Shown here: piece by piece, positions 1 to 11,742 of the stretch
Numbering within the stretch: position 1 is the first letter of the stretch
Layout: each line of letters starts with the position of its first letter
Source of the DNA: Hydractinia symbiolongicarpus
Taxonomy: Eukaryota > Cnidaria > Hydrozoa > Anthoathecata > Hydractiniidae
Assembly: GCF_029227915.1 (NCBI RefSeq)
Contig: NC_079876.1
Coordinates: 30,291,828 to 30,355,827 of the forward strand
DNA length: 64,000 nucleotides
Reading direction: 5' to 3'
Made by a program: the position numbers and the translations under genes
The notes under the pieces: generated by a model
Database searches by the model: none
The model's input: the letters and a program-made list of their open reading frames with translations, nothing else
Told to the model about the DNA's origin: nothing

Positions 1-339
1 GATAAAGTAGGGTCAATTGTAAGCCGCAAAACGTTCTAGTTTCGCCGAATCGCAATTATAAAAGTTCAAAGTTAGTGGAAACTAGATAAAAATAAAGCAA
101 TCTCGTATTACGCTTCTGGGACCGTATAAGAATATAGCTTGAAATTTTGCTTTTTTTTCCCGCGAAAAATCTAATTTTGTAGAAACGTTAATATGCCCCG
201 TAAGAATTTATGCAAACTTTACTGGGTTCAAAATTTCCTATGTGCAGGGGGCCAGGGGTGTGCCATTTATTCATAAACAAGATCTGGATAAATTCATATA
301 TTAAGGACCAGATTCAGTCTGGGAAATTTTCAAGCTTAT

Positions 340-566
340 GGAAGAGAAGTGTTTCGCACTGGGAAGAGAAGTGTTTCGCACTTAGAAGAGAAGTGTTTCG
401 AACGGAAGAGAACTTTGGGTATCAAAGTAGAGAAGTTTTTTATACAGAAGAGAAGTGTTTTTATACAGAAGAGAAGTGTTGTTATACAGAAGAGAAGTGT
501 TGTTATACAGAAGAGAAGTGTTTTGGCTAAGAAGAGAAGTGTTTTGATTGAGAAGAGAAGTGAGCC
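340..566. repeat. Minisatellite, about 20-bp unit built on GAAGAGAAGTGTT
   Basis: About ten imperfect units each carry the core GAAGAGAAGTGTT. The middle units are most alike and include TTATACA between cores. Reading frames stay open on both strands only because the unit lacks stops; nothing else suggests coding. Confidence 0.85.
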
Positions 567-570
567 ATAG

Positions 571-1255
571 GGGCCATCGTATTTTCCACACTTTGGTCAC
601 TTCTTCTCCGCCATATTGACATAGCTTTTCGTTAAAACTTTCGGAATTTATCCGATTTTTTACGTCATGAAGTTGCTCAGTAAGGACCGAGCCATACGGC
701 TTTGACTTCATTTAGCACCGGGCTAAATGGTCCCGACACATATAAATACTAAATAAAGGCCTCGCCGAAGCTTTTATTCAAGATGATGGCGATCGGATTT
801 TTGGATTTGCATGGAAGTAGATTTTTCAACACTGTTTTGTTTTGAGAAAGTTTTGAGATTAAGTTGTATTAAAGTGAGAGGTTAGTTTTTGAATTAGACC
901 CTTCATTTCTGCATAACTTAGCTTACATATCTGCTGCTGAAAAATCATGTTATGGTTAGTCTAGGAAAAAAATAAAATAATAATGTATTTTTGTGAGTTT
1001 TAAGTGACTCATGATAAGCATTTTGCTTTGCAGTTGTCCTCTGTCCAGTCGCAAAGAAAGAACTTTTGAACTTTCTTAACCTGCTACAAATACATATTTA
1101 CTATTACTACTCATACGTTAAAGAAATTATAAAAGAACCTTTTTACTTTGCAGAGGTAACTAGCTAGATGTGTGTATATATTTGACGTTACCAACCTTAC
1201 AAATATCAAAGGAATTGCCACCTGCCTATTTTTAGATAAGGAGTCCTAAAGTCCT
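571..1255. other. Non-coding stretch, nothing recognised
   Basis: AT-rich sequence with short reading frames only. No splice-bounded exon, RNA gene or clear repeat boundary was found. Confidence 0.5.
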
Positions 1256-1314
1256 CATTTTGATCTATTCCAGACCCAATTAGCTCATTTTGATCTATTC
1301 CAGACCCAATTAGG
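1256..1314. repeat. 28-bp direct repeat, two perfect copies
   Basis: A unit starting TCATTTTGATCTATTCC and ending CCCAATTAG occurs twice back to back, immediately before an inverted-repeat element. Confidence 0.85.
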
Positions 1315-1321
1315 CCACCAT

Positions 1322-1707
1322 TAAAAATATGTTGTGTTCGCGTCCTGAAGACCCCGCAAAAATGAGTCGGTCGGGCAGTCGGGCGTATTTTTTCCCGGAA
1401 TTTCAGTTCGGAGCAAGCAAATTCGTTCCCAGGGCCAAGACAGTATAGCGCCACCTGCCATCGTTTGTAGACCATTTCTCTCCACCCTGTAAACTGTCAG
1501 TAGCCACAGGAGTGCCCTAAAGGAATTAATTTTTAACCAAAATTAATTTTCGATTGTCAATTTTGCATAAATTTGTTCTGGCGAAAAAAAATTTCTTTTT
1601 GAAAAATTTTTCGCGAATTTTTTTCCCGGTCTTTTTCCGACTTATCGAGTCGGGTTTTTATTACCAAAAGTGAGTCGGTCGTAGGATGCGAACACAACAT
1701 ATTTTTG
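1322..1707. mobile_element. MITE-like inverted-repeat element, about 385 bp
   Basis: The left end AAAAATATGTTGTGTTCGC recurs inverted at the right end with one mismatch within 23 bp. A second pair, containing GAGTCGGTCG, lies just inside in inverted order. No coding capacity is seen. This fits a non-autonomous DNA transposon; the superfamily cannot be told because the target-site duplication is not clear. Confidence 0.6.
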
Positions 1708-2004
1708 ATGACGGCCTTAGCTAAAGGGTCCTCACTCTGCCAGAGGCAAATCTCTGCAACATCTGCCCGCCCACACCACAGTGTGCCACCACAGTGTGCC
1801 ATTGTTCTCTACGAAATTTTTTGTGCTTGTACGAAAATGACTAATTTTGTACAAAGACGTGCATTACAATTGGTCACTCTCTCCGCCTCAGCAAAAAAGC
1901 CCAACTTTGTACAGTAAATGACGTGGTATGGAACACCATCTTCCCTATTTCCTTTATATGGTACGGTTTATATGGTATGGTACTTAGTGGCGCCGTAGAT
2001 TAAT

Positions 2005-2347
2005 AGTGGCGCCGTAGATTAGTGGTTATAGCTCTCATACTCTGTGCGGGAGACCGGGGTTCGATTCCTCTTTACGGCGATTCAACATGGGCGAGTGAAT
2101 GTTACCATAGCCCCGGGTTAACCCAAGCCATGTGAGGGAAATTGGGAAGATGGCACACTGTGTGGGCCGTTGGATGTTGCCGGGAGTTGTCTAGTAGAGC
2201 GCGGGCTCTAATTGGGTCTGCGTAGCTCAAAATGAGCATTAAATACTCTAGGACTCTCCATCTACGCCATGGCCCCTCCTGGAAATAATAGACAGGGTAT
2301 ATCCCTCGATATTTGTGAGGCTAGCCATGTAAAATATGCACATCTAT
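2005..2347 (+). mobile_element. tRNA-derived SINE, copy 1
   Basis: The head at 2010-2079 folds like a tRNA. CGCCGTA at its 5' end pairs perfectly with TACGGCG at its 3' end. An A-box-like stretch (TAGATTAGTGGTTA) and a B-box (GGTTCGATTCC) are present. A conserved 260-bp body follows, shared almost base for base with the copy near 58.7 kb. A truncated extra copy of the first 16 bases lies just upstream at 1986-2001. The A and B boxes imply RNA polymerase III transcription by family rule. Confidence 0.8.
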
Positions 2348-2471
2348 GGCTGGATTTAACCCAGGGTTTTGGTAACATTCTCTCGTTCAAGTTAAATTGC
2401 CATCAAGGGGAATCAAACCCTGGTATTTCGCACAAAGTGCAAGAGTTTTAACCACTAAGCTATGCGGTACC
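2348..2471 (-). mobile_element. tRNA-derived SINE, related copy, inverted and truncated
   Basis: Read on the minus strand it begins GGTACCGCATAGCTTAGTGG. It carries a degenerate B-box (GGTTTGATTCC) and then a body matching the other SINE (ATGTTACC, then CCCTGGGTTAA). It abuts copy 1 tail to tail, so the two could form a long hairpin in RNA. Confidence 0.65.
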
Positions 2472-4293
2472 ACAAGCAGACAAAGAAAATGGGGGCATTA
2501 AGATAAACGCAATGAGGAGGCTTCACTTACCACATTGCAATCATTCACCCTGAAAAATAGCTTATTTGACTTGTGTGCCAAATGTTAGGAGCATCAGGCA
2601 GGTTTTTGCAAAAAAAAATTTCACCACCAGGACAATCAGAATACTTACAGTGAAAAAAATAATGCTGGGTCTTAAATAATTTTTCTTCGATCAGAGCGCT
2701 GCGATCAGAACACTAAGCGCATTTTTTGATTGGTAATTCTTTTCTTTTTTTTTCTAAAATATCGGGAAATCCTTTGTTTTGAGCGCAAGCGACCTCACTC
2801 ACCTGAACAAATACAATTAATTCTTGTATTATTTAAGAGAGTAAGATGTGACCACGCTGACTTTTAAGGTCAGCCCTTTTTTGCCTCGGCAATAAAACTG
2901 CTGACGTTAGATACATTTCAACTGATTTGCGTTGGCAAAATTATTTTGTAGTGAAATTTTGTAGCTGGCAATAGCTTTCGTCATTTACGTTTTACTAGGG
3001 CTAGACCTCTCATAAATTCAATGCATTGATCTCCCAAAATGATGACAAATGGGAATGGAGTACAAGTCTTATTAACATACCTTCCTACCTATTGCTAGGT
3101 TAATAGTTCACTGCCAACTGGCTTTTTATGTTTTGAGATGAACTCATTAGGTTAGGGCATCATTAGGTTGTTGTATATTGTAAAAGTTGTAGGTGACATG
3201 CTTTAAAAATGCTTGTCACCAGCACAGTTTAACATGAAGCGAAACTGTACAGAAAACTCAATTGTTAGAGTCAGACATCTCTCCTAACAAAATCGAGGGC
3301 TGTGCTGTGCCGTGTGGGAGAATAAACTTCTGGACTTCTTTTTACAATATACAATTTTTTCGATTATTATTAATAATCGAATGGTACCACAGAATTTCTG
3401 TGGCCTGAGTGATTTTAGTTAGAGATAATGGCTTAACTTACTGAAAATCGAATGTAATTATTTTTTAGTCGCAAAGAGTGGGAGTAGCTCAAAATCAAAA
3501 TTATTGTTGTTTAAAAATTTCACAACAAAATTACGTCAGCAATTTTTTTGTCGGCGTTACTACGGTTTCTTCGTATTTTATGTTGGCAATTACGTCAGCA
3601 GTGCCGAATGCCAACACTAATTTAAAGGGCTGTCAGGTGGATTTACACTTTATAGGGGTTTGCTCTGATATTTGCTCCATTTGCATCGGCTTTCTTAAAG
3701 AGAAACCTGAAATTGATATTCTGGAAGAAAGTGTAGTTAAGTAGGCAAAATAATGAGTAATGAAAATTTCCTGCATGTTACTTGTTGCAAACCAGTGTTA
3801 GTAATGTTAGTGAAAGACTGCTACAATATTCAGGCTGTGAACTCTGTCAGGATTGATAAGAATTTTAAAAATAGAGGCAAAATGTCATCCTTCTTTGCTT
3901 CTTTATATGTATATATATATATTGCATATTTCCTTGAACAGTCATTTAGTCAAGCATATAGCTAAGGGGAGAAAATTCAAAAATGAATACCCTGATATTA
4001 GTTCCTTTTTTTATTTTTAGTTTATATATATGAGAAAAAGAATAATATTTTATGAGATTGCTGTTGACACATTTTAATCAAACATGGTGGTATGTTTTCG
4101 GTTGTTTTACTGTTTTTAGGTCCCAATACTGTGACTATATGCTACAAAGTTATACCACTTCTTTTAAAATACTTGTTCACTGTGTCCTTTGAATATGGTG
4201 TTGATATGAGCTATATGATAACTCAATCTTTTGGTGTTGTTACTGGTATATATAGTGCTGCAAGACTGTTAGTATGAAGTTTTATTTTTTTAG
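2472..4293. other. LSM4 upstream region; initiator exon not located
   Basis: This stretch should hold the LSM4 promoter and the short exon supplying its start codon. No ATG followed by a strong donor stands out; ATG-GTGGTA at 4084 and ATG-GTACCA near 3382 are weak candidates. A 5' leader added by trans-splicing, known in some hydrozoans, is another possibility. Confidence 0.4.
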
Positions 4294-6977
4294 CTTCCTT
4301 TGACCCTTTTGCAAACAGCTCAGAATCATCCAATGGTAAGTATTTTTACAACATATTCATTCTTGTGAGTTTTAAATTTTTAATCTATTTAATTAAAAAC
4401 CTCTGTGGTGGACTAATACTGTACCTATGAAATTAAAGATAAATTTAAACAAAAATTTATTGTCACCTTCTTCTCAGAATTTGGATCAGAAAGTATTTGA
4501 AATACAGCATGTCACATGTTTTGCCAAAAGGGCAATTTTGATTTCAGCTTCAAAGTCACTGAAAAGGTGCTATGAATGTAACTTTACATGTAACGATCTG
4601 ATGTCTACATAAAGAACCGTGAACCTAATTGCTTTCTAATCTTATCATTGTGTGCGAACCATAAGATAAGATATGACAAAGCCTTTCGTTCTCACATGTA
4701 ACATGCATGTTTTTGTTTAACAGTGTTAAAGATCGCAAGGGCTTTTAAAATATATTATTTTAGAAAATGAAAGAACATTAAACGTTAAAAAAGCTGAATT
4801 TTTAAATTTTTCAAGTATTGTGCTAGCTGTTTACTTTTTAATGTTGTAATTTTTCAGAAAAAATCCTCCTTTTAAAAACCTTATTGTGATTGTATTAGAC
4901 ATCAGATCCAAGCTTTAGTTGCTCACCTTCCTGAATATTTAGCTTGGCCAGTTCCAGAGTGGTTGCTTATAGTTTTAAGCCAAAAATGAGCCTCGATTTC
5001 CAGCTTAACACTTAAACACTTAATGAGAAACCAACAAATTAGTTTCCTATTAAAAATGTGTGTAAACTGAAGCTTGGAACATATATACAATCCATGATTA
5101 CGATCACTTTCGGCTCAGCAACCATTTTCCAGCATGTGTTGGGTAGGATCTGATTTAGAGTGTGTTAGTTTTAAACTATAAAATTCCTCTGCATTAAGTC
5201 TGCCCTTATAACCTCTTGCCAAGTCCTTCTGTGATTGCAGGCTCGTGTCATATCATTTACTTAAGGAATAGACAAATAATCTCTAATCGTTTTTCGTTGT
5301 AGCTTGTAGAGTTAAAAAATGGTGAAACCTACAATGGTCATCTTGTAAGCTGCGACAACTGGATGAACATCAACTTGAGAGAAGTGATTTGCACATCAAG
5401 GGTAGGTGTAAATTTATAGTATTGTCATCAACGTATTGTTAATCCTTCAAAGCATTGCATCATAATCCTTTTTTGTGTGTATAAGTGTGCATACTATTTG
5501 GGCTATTTTTTGGACTGAAAATAGTCTTTAAAAAAGACCTGCGATAATCTATGGTTTTTTATTTTTATGGAGACGAGTTACTCTGAAACAATTATTTCCC
5601 TCTGTGCAGATTGTGAAGCTTACATTCATACAACAAGTAACTGAACAAAAATACCCATTAACTTGCGTGGTTGCATAAAAACTGTTTTGCATCAATGCAA
5701 CAACAAGATGGAGGGATAGTAAATATAGTTGGCATAATACACGTCATAGGTCTCCATTGTAGATTATAATTCTGATCAATCATGGCAAATACCGTTGTGA
5801 ACTAAAGTTAAAAAATTGAGAAAAATAATTTTTTAAATAAATTTTGACAATCCTTTTTGGATAAGTCAATATGTTAAAAGAGATTAGAGTCAGAAAAGGT
5901 TTTTTGATCTTAGTAAAAATTAACGGGGAATTCTTAAAAAGAGGTTTTCTTTCTCAAATAAAGAAAAGAGAACAAATTGAAGTTATACAAAATAAAAATT
6001 GTTACATTTACACTAAATATTCCTGTGTGACATGGTGATTCAATGATATCTGAAGATACCACAAACACGAAAGAATGTCTTTGTTACAACAACTGTTTTG
6101 GAATGTTCAATTTTTTTCAGAACGTAAAGTAAAAAAAAATGCATGCTTTGCGAATTCTCGTTTGCTGATTGTCCCATTTCATCTCTCTTTTAGGATGGCG
6201 ACAGATTTTGGCGCATGCCACAATGTTATATACGTGGGAGTACAGTGAAATATCTGCGTATACCAGATGAGGTATTTTTTTGTTGGTGCAGTCGTGTTAA
6301 GTTTCAAAGAAATATATCTTCTTTTTCTGTATTTTAAAGGGAGTCGTTAATTTAGTGAATATTTTGTCTACCAACACTGACATTTATTTTGAATTCTATT
6401 TGAAGGTGATAGATATGGTGAAAGAAGACGCTTTGCAGAAGAATAAACACAGATCTCAAGGTGGAAAAGGTAAGAGAGAAACTTTCACTCTTGTGTTTTC
6501 ATGCAGATTGTTTCAACAACTGAGATTTTGATGGAGTTCGAAAATATTAACGCCCGCAAATTTTGCGTTTATTAACAAAAAGAGAGCTCACACAGATTCA
6601 ACTTAGCGTCACGCCCCTTTTCAACTTCTACCAGTGGTTAATTTGCAAATAATTAAAGCACTATTTTAAATGTTTTGGAAATTTAGCAAGTTTTTTAAGG
6701 ATTTTGGGAATTATGAAACAACAATGTAAATAACGCTTTCAAGAGCATTTTTAAAACAAGACCATGAGCTAGTTTTTCTTCGGTTAACCTTTTGTAACCT
6801 CACTATGAACGTTTCACAGTATTTGTCAAGGTTTGTCATCGGCAGCTTGTGAGGAGTTTTTAAAAATTTTTACTTGTTATATTTATGTTAATAGGACGAG
6901 GCGGCCGCGGTGGTGGGCGTGGACGAGGTGGCGGTGGACGTGGCGGAAGGGGCGGACGTGGGCGTGATGGACACTGA
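4294..6977 (+). CDS. LSM4: LSM4, U6 snRNA-associated Sm-like protein
   Basis: Sm-fold subunit of the LSm2-8 ring that binds the U6 snRNA 3' end in the nucleus and of the cytoplasmic LSm1-7 ring in mRNA decay (family knowledge). Five coding exons are seen: 4294-4335, 5303-5401, 6194-6271, 6406-6469 and 6895-6977, all with GT-AG borders and consistent phases. Exon 1 encodes [14 protein letters not shown]. Exon 2 carries the Sm1 motif ([13 protein letters not shown], then [10 protein letters not shown]) and exon 3 the Sm2 motif ([15 protein letters not shown]). The last exon is an RG-rich tail ending DGH and stop, the methylarginine-type tail typical of LSM4. About 121 residues are seen, close to the usual length. 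The initiator methionine lies on an upstream exon that was not found, so the 5' end is partial. Confidence 0.95.
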
Positions 6978-7007
6978 TCGTTTACGCAACCACGAAACTG
7001 TTGCGTT

Positions 7008-7013
7008 AATAAA
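7008..7013 (+). terminator. LSM4 polyadenylation signal AATAAA
   Basis: A canonical AATAAA about 30 bases after the LSM4 stop codon. Confidence 0.6.
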
Positions 7014-7019
7014 AAGTTG

Positions 7020-7698
7020 CTGATGTCAACTTTCTTGTGCTGTTTCAAAAGTTTAAGTACAGGTGGTTTTGGCCACACTACTGAGAACAATTTGTTTAGT
7101 TACTGTTTTTGAAACGATTTGTATATAGTTATTTTACAAAAGTCATAATAGTATCTCTAATCGCGATATTTAGTCCGCGTATATTGGAACTTTGCATACC
7201 TATTCCTAGCACATCTACCCATCTTAACGAAATCACCATATGTGTTTTTGTCATCCAGTGTAAATTGTAAGATTTGCAGTGCTGTATCTCTATGGTGTAC
7301 AAAACAAAACGCACCAGCATGTGATTAACAAAAATTTTAATACATTTTAATACATTTAGTTATCTGGCTATATTCCATATGCACGGGTTTTACAAGCCGG
7401 ACCAAAATTCATCTGAACCTTAAAACTTCACACTAAATTAAGTCAGAGAAACTTCGCTTAATTGTCACCCCAGATATTTTGCTTATCGGGACCAATATTT
7501 TAGTCCTATTTCGTTTTATGGAAATTCAATCCAGTAACTTTCAGATCAGAGACACAAATGAATTTTCTGCAATCGAAATAGTGACTGAGGGTTTTGCTTC
7601 TATTGTTCTTCACTCACGTGATCATTATCGGGGAATCCTTTCTTTTGAGAAGCATTATTGTTTGGTATGGCGATATGTTGTCTATGACATCATAGGCG
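7020..7698. other. Intergenic, nothing recognised
   Basis: AT-rich sequence downstream of LSM4. The open frames are short and have no splice context. Confidence 0.5.
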
Positions 7699-7699
7699 T

Positions 7700-8116
7700 A
7701 TAAGAGCCCTGTGACGAGGTTGCTGGGAATGTTTAAATCGCGTGTCAAAGTGCCAATCAAAATTAAGTTTTGTTCTTTCCGTTATTTTGTATTTTGCCGC
7801 GCATGATAAAAGGAGGAAGAAACGCAGTTCTTGAATTAAGCTGACATTCCGCAAGTATACTTTCCAAATATAGTGAAATTCCGATAAAGCAGAGACTGGC
7901 TCTAAGGTGGAGAAAGCAGACACCGTCAAAACCGGAAAGTTCCATAAAACAGACAGTGGTACTTGGAACTAAGTATATGATAACGTTTAGGAAGGAAGTG
8001 AGGTAGGTAAAGAGTTGGTAGTCGGTCAGTCAGCGGGTTCCTACTATTCCAGGTGATTGATTGAAACTGCTGCGCTCTATCTGCATAGCTGTACCAACCT
8101 CGACCCGGGCTCTTTG
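7700..8116. mobile_element. Inverted-repeat element with CCTCGT-type ends, about 415 bp
   Basis: AAGAGCCCTGTGACGAGGTTG at the left reappears inverted at the right as CCAACCTCGACCCGGGCTCTT with a few changes. The end motif resembles the ends of the small element at 62.7 kb. No coding capacity. Its right end lies within a few bases of the left edge of the 3.6-kb tandem duplication. Confidence 0.55.
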
Positions 8117-8487
8117 CGTCTTTTATACCAGGACGGCGAGAAAAAAAAAGCCCAGGGATCGAGAGGTCATACCTGTGCATATTTTTTAACAAAGTATAAT
8201 TTTTATTTTATTTTACTTTCTACATCTTTTTTTCTGTCTACATTTTCAACTTTACACTTTTATCTGCTGGCAAGATTGCTGTATCTGTTTTAGTCAGTCA
8301 TAGCGCAACAAAGTGAAAGTGGTTTCATTTTTATTATTATATAAAAGAACATATAAAATTTACAATAAAATACACGAAGCTTTTTGTAAATAAAACTTTA
8401 CATCTTCAGGTAAGTAATACTGCTAATACAATAAAGCCACTATATATATAATAAAATTTTTTTGCTGAAACTCTCAAAGGACTGTGA

Positions 8488-8602
8488 GAATTTAAGAGTC
8501 CGCGATAAAATGTCAACCATAATAATAGCCCTATAACAAACTTCTCTGCAACTTTAATTTTCGTTATTTGCTTCTGAACCGTTATGTTAAAAATGGCAGC
8601 GT
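8488..8602 (+). repeat. 115-bp direct repeat inside the duplicated unit, copy a
   Basis: Starts GAATTTAAGAGTCCGCG and ends AATGGCAGCGT. It recurs 432 bp downstream with no difference seen. Confidence 0.9.
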
Positions 8603-8919
8603 ATTGTTATTGTAGAAAGTTTTTTATAATAGTTAATTAAGAATAATTGACGGTGACTGAGTACTTGCTCGAATTATAGAAATATTCGAATTAGGAGGGA
8701 GTCAACTGTGCATTGTAATATAAACTCATATACAAACGCATTCCCGTCCCAAGTGCTCTTTGGCATAAACGTCGGTTTTACTCCAAAGAGAGCTCTTCAG
8801 ACAAGAATAAAATAAATGTCTAAGAATCCCGGAAACGTCATTTGAAAAATCACTTAAATCGCTAGAGGATTGTATTACACTGAACTCAAAAAATATTCGT
8901 ATATGTAAAAATGCCACGT

Positions 8920-9034
8920 GAATTTAAGAGTCCGCGATAAAATGTCAACCATAATAATAGCCCTATAACAAACTTCTCTGCAACTTTAATTTTCGTTATT
9001 TGCTTCTGAACCGTTATGTTAAAAATGGCAGCGT
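8920..9034 (+). repeat. 115-bp direct repeat inside the duplicated unit, copy b
   Basis: Same sequence as the copy at 8488. Because the whole unit is duplicated, two more copies lie at 12111-12225 and 12543-12657. Confidence 0.9.
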
Positions 9035-11428
9035 GTATTGTGCTTTTCTAAGAATTTAAACAAAAGAGGTTCATTAATTATTTATAAACTATGAAGCGTG
9101 ATGGCAATCGAGATTTTTGTGTTGCTAGCTCGACTGATAACAACGTTTATTGGAAATGTCGCTGTATATTTTGTTGGGGTTTTAAGATGGTTTGATTTAT
9201 TTAGTGTGGAATTATTAAACCTTGAAAAATCACAAAGTTTATTTCTTGTGTTAATCTGTTTTTATCTGTTTGTTTTTTGTTGATTTTTTTTATTTATTTA
9301 TGCTACCACTTTTCGCGCTACGTTATGTTTTTGCTTTGCATTAAGCATTTCTGTAGGTAGAAAACCGGAGCAACAGACCACAGAAGTAAAAAAGAAAAAT
9401 ATTCGCTTGAAATGGAAGAATGTTTTTCTTAAAGATGAGATTAAAGTTAAAAAAATTATTTCTGTGCATTTTAGACCATGTGCTTCCAGAAATTAGTATG
9501 AATTTGAATAAAAGGTATTTTACTCATTTGTTTTGCAAGTAAAAAACGTGTACGCATGAACCTACAAGAACGTTTGCGCATGCACAAAAATCCACGATGT
9601 TCTGCATACTTTTGTAAACAATAACTACTTTTCGTGATAACAAGGCTAGATACACTAGCATTGATTTATCTGTTCGTGTATTGCATTTAAATTTACAATT
9701 CGCTCCTTAAAAGCAACTCGTGGCTTTTATATACTATGTTATAAAAAATAATCTTATGATTCGTGAGGTGGATTTAATAATGTAGCAACTCAGAGCTTGT
9801 CACTTATCCAGTCTCATTTGTAACGAGTCTATTTTTTATTTATCTTTAGTCGATGACAATAAATATGTGTTGTGGTGATATATGTTGTCGTGTGCATATA
9901 GCTTAAACATTAACATTCTAATAACAGTGCCACGGCTGGGCTTACCCACATATGCTTTTAAAAGGAAAACATTTTCTCCTGCGCAGAGATGAGATATCAT
10001 TGCGGTGGAGTGCTCGTCTGTAACTATAAACTCTTTATTATATGATTAATACTTATTTAGCTCTTCTTTCTTTATGACATTTACTCACATCACTACGTGG
10101 TGTAAACACTAACCAATCTCATTCTCAGATTCTTTTTGCTTTTTGATATGTAACTAGCAAAAAAGGAGCTCATTGGACGACATTGAACACTGTAATGTTT
10201 TTGAAAGCCAGCGAAATCAGAATAACGTCTGATTTTTTTCTTATATATCAACTACAATTTAGAAACATTTCTCATTTTTTCATGATTGTCGCGAACAGTC
10301 ATTTGCAAGTTTTACAAGGAGCCTTGCTTATAAGAACACCGAGGCCGCATTTTGTCAAGAAGCTTATTGTCTGCTGGATATCCGGATTATTATTAGCTTT
10401 CATCTCATCTTTAAGTTTGTTATTGTCTAACTGTTATTGTCTATAAAAAGTCAACAAATCTCAGAAAAGCTTACACGCAACAAGACAGGGTACACGCTTT
10501 TTCCTTTTAAGAATGTGTTTTATAAGAACATCAGGCTGGAATTTCAGGTTAAAAACAATAGGTCTATTGTTTAGAACAATACAGAATGGGAACCCGCTAG
10601 AATTTTAGAATAACATAATTTTTATAAAAAAAGCGTGTAAAGTCAAAACACGAATCGATTTTTACTTAAATACAAATTCCTTAATGTTTTCATACTTGAT
10701 AGACAAAAACCTTGGTTTAGAAACTTTCGAGTTTCTCATTCATATCTTATTCAGAACGTTATTCTATTGTCCTTTTTCTGACCGTGCACAACTCAATTTC
10801 ACATTGCGCATATTAAGTTTCATAAGAAGTTCAGAATAGTGTATCAGTAAAGTAATTATTTTTATGATATAGAAGTATTTTTTAACCAATAAAAATGTTA
10901 TCGTATATTGAAGAGAGTTAATCTTATAATTTTACAAAAAAATTAAGTCCAGCTATTCTCGCATAATCACAAAAAATGTTAAGGGAAAAATGTTTTCGAT
11001 TTTTCTCGACTGTTCGTATACATAATTTAATAACGTGAATAAATTCATTTTTGTGTCTATGAAACAAAATTATCATGCTTAAGTAAGTGCGGAAATAATA
11101 ATACTATAACCTGTTCCTATAACATTATATTGTGCGGTCCAAAATATAAACTCTTTTTATAAGAATAATTGTAGACTCAGAATCATACAAATTCTAGTTG
11201 ATGTATGCTTTATTTTATGGAGTTTCAACCCACCTCTACTCTTGCAACGTTTTTCACAAATTTCGCACATAAACGAACCTGGTTCAATCTATAAATTAAT
11301 AAGAAATTAGCTGGATCTTTTTAAAAGCTACAGTTTTATTAACAAAAGTCAGATAAAGTTAGCTAGTTAGCTTGCTAAGCGTGAATTTATGATAATACAT
11401 TTTCTTATAAATTACAAAAAGTACTTAC

Positions 11429-11524
11429 ATTTTCAGCGATAGATTCTATTTCATCTTCTGGTATTTCATTTTCTTTTAACTCTTTATCAAAATCGTCGTC
11501 TATAGTAAAAAGTGTCTTACTCAT
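11429..11524 (-). CDS. Candidate first coding exon, acidic N-terminus, copy 1
   Basis: A minus-strand ATG opens 32 codons beginning MSKTLFTIDDDFDKEL and rich in Asp and Glu. They end in phase 0 at a perfect donor, AAT followed by gtaagt. I do not recognise the family. No convincing second exon was found at lower coordinates. One short splice-bounded candidate near 9.94-9.98 kb keeps phase but stops after six codons. The exon could start a small acidic protein, or be the leftover first exon of a gene whose remainder is lost. Support rests on the ATG, the composition and the donor. Confidence 0.35.
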
Positions 11525-11742
11525 GCAATGTTTTCTCTTGTCGCTCTGCCATTTTTGAATCAGCGTGCACGGTTAGCTTAAAAATGCGCACTTTCAACAT
11601 CAGCGAAAAATTGATCTTTGGCTCTTTGAAGTTTACCGATTTTCTAAACCAGGGTTTTTGTCTATCAACTATGATGTTTTTAACGAATTGTCTCACTCAC
11701 CCAAACATAATTAACATCCCTCCGACTTTTAGTACAAAGGTT

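Larger units (their letters stand above)
8119..11742. repeat. Tandem duplication, unit 1 (3.62 kb)
   Basis: Every position from 8119 to 10664 matches unit 2 at an offset of 3623, and from 10901 to 11742 at an offset of 3387. The unit holds two 115-bp direct repeats, one candidate minus-strand coding exon, and hydrophobic open frames of doubtful status. Confidence 0.95.

Noticed and set aside
340-566. CRISPR array
   Set aside because: Units are contiguous with no unique spacers of constant length, and the genome is eukaryotic.
210-570. Repeating EEKCFYT-type peptide encoded by the minisatellite
   Set aside because: Frames are open on both strands because of the repeat unit; there is no promoter, splice or family support.
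2010-2079. Functional tRNA gene
   Set aside because: The acceptor stem and B-box are good, but the sequence continues into a repeated body and recurs at 58.7 kb, so it is a SINE head.
6860-7090. Minus-strand proline/arginine-rich frame
   Set aside because: It is the antisense shadow of the LSM4 RG-rich exon.
9098-9283. Hydrophobic 61-codon frame in each duplicated unit (also 12721-12906)
   Set aside because: No family resemblance and no clear donor. The T-rich composition alone gives a hydrophobic translation.
10183-10446. 87-codon frame that faintly resembles a GPCR TM3-TM4 stretch (also 13806-14069)
   Set aside because: Only one loop-like segment (RTPRPHFVKKL) is suggestive; no other transmembrane exons or conserved DRY-type motif are nearby. 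At most a receptor relic.
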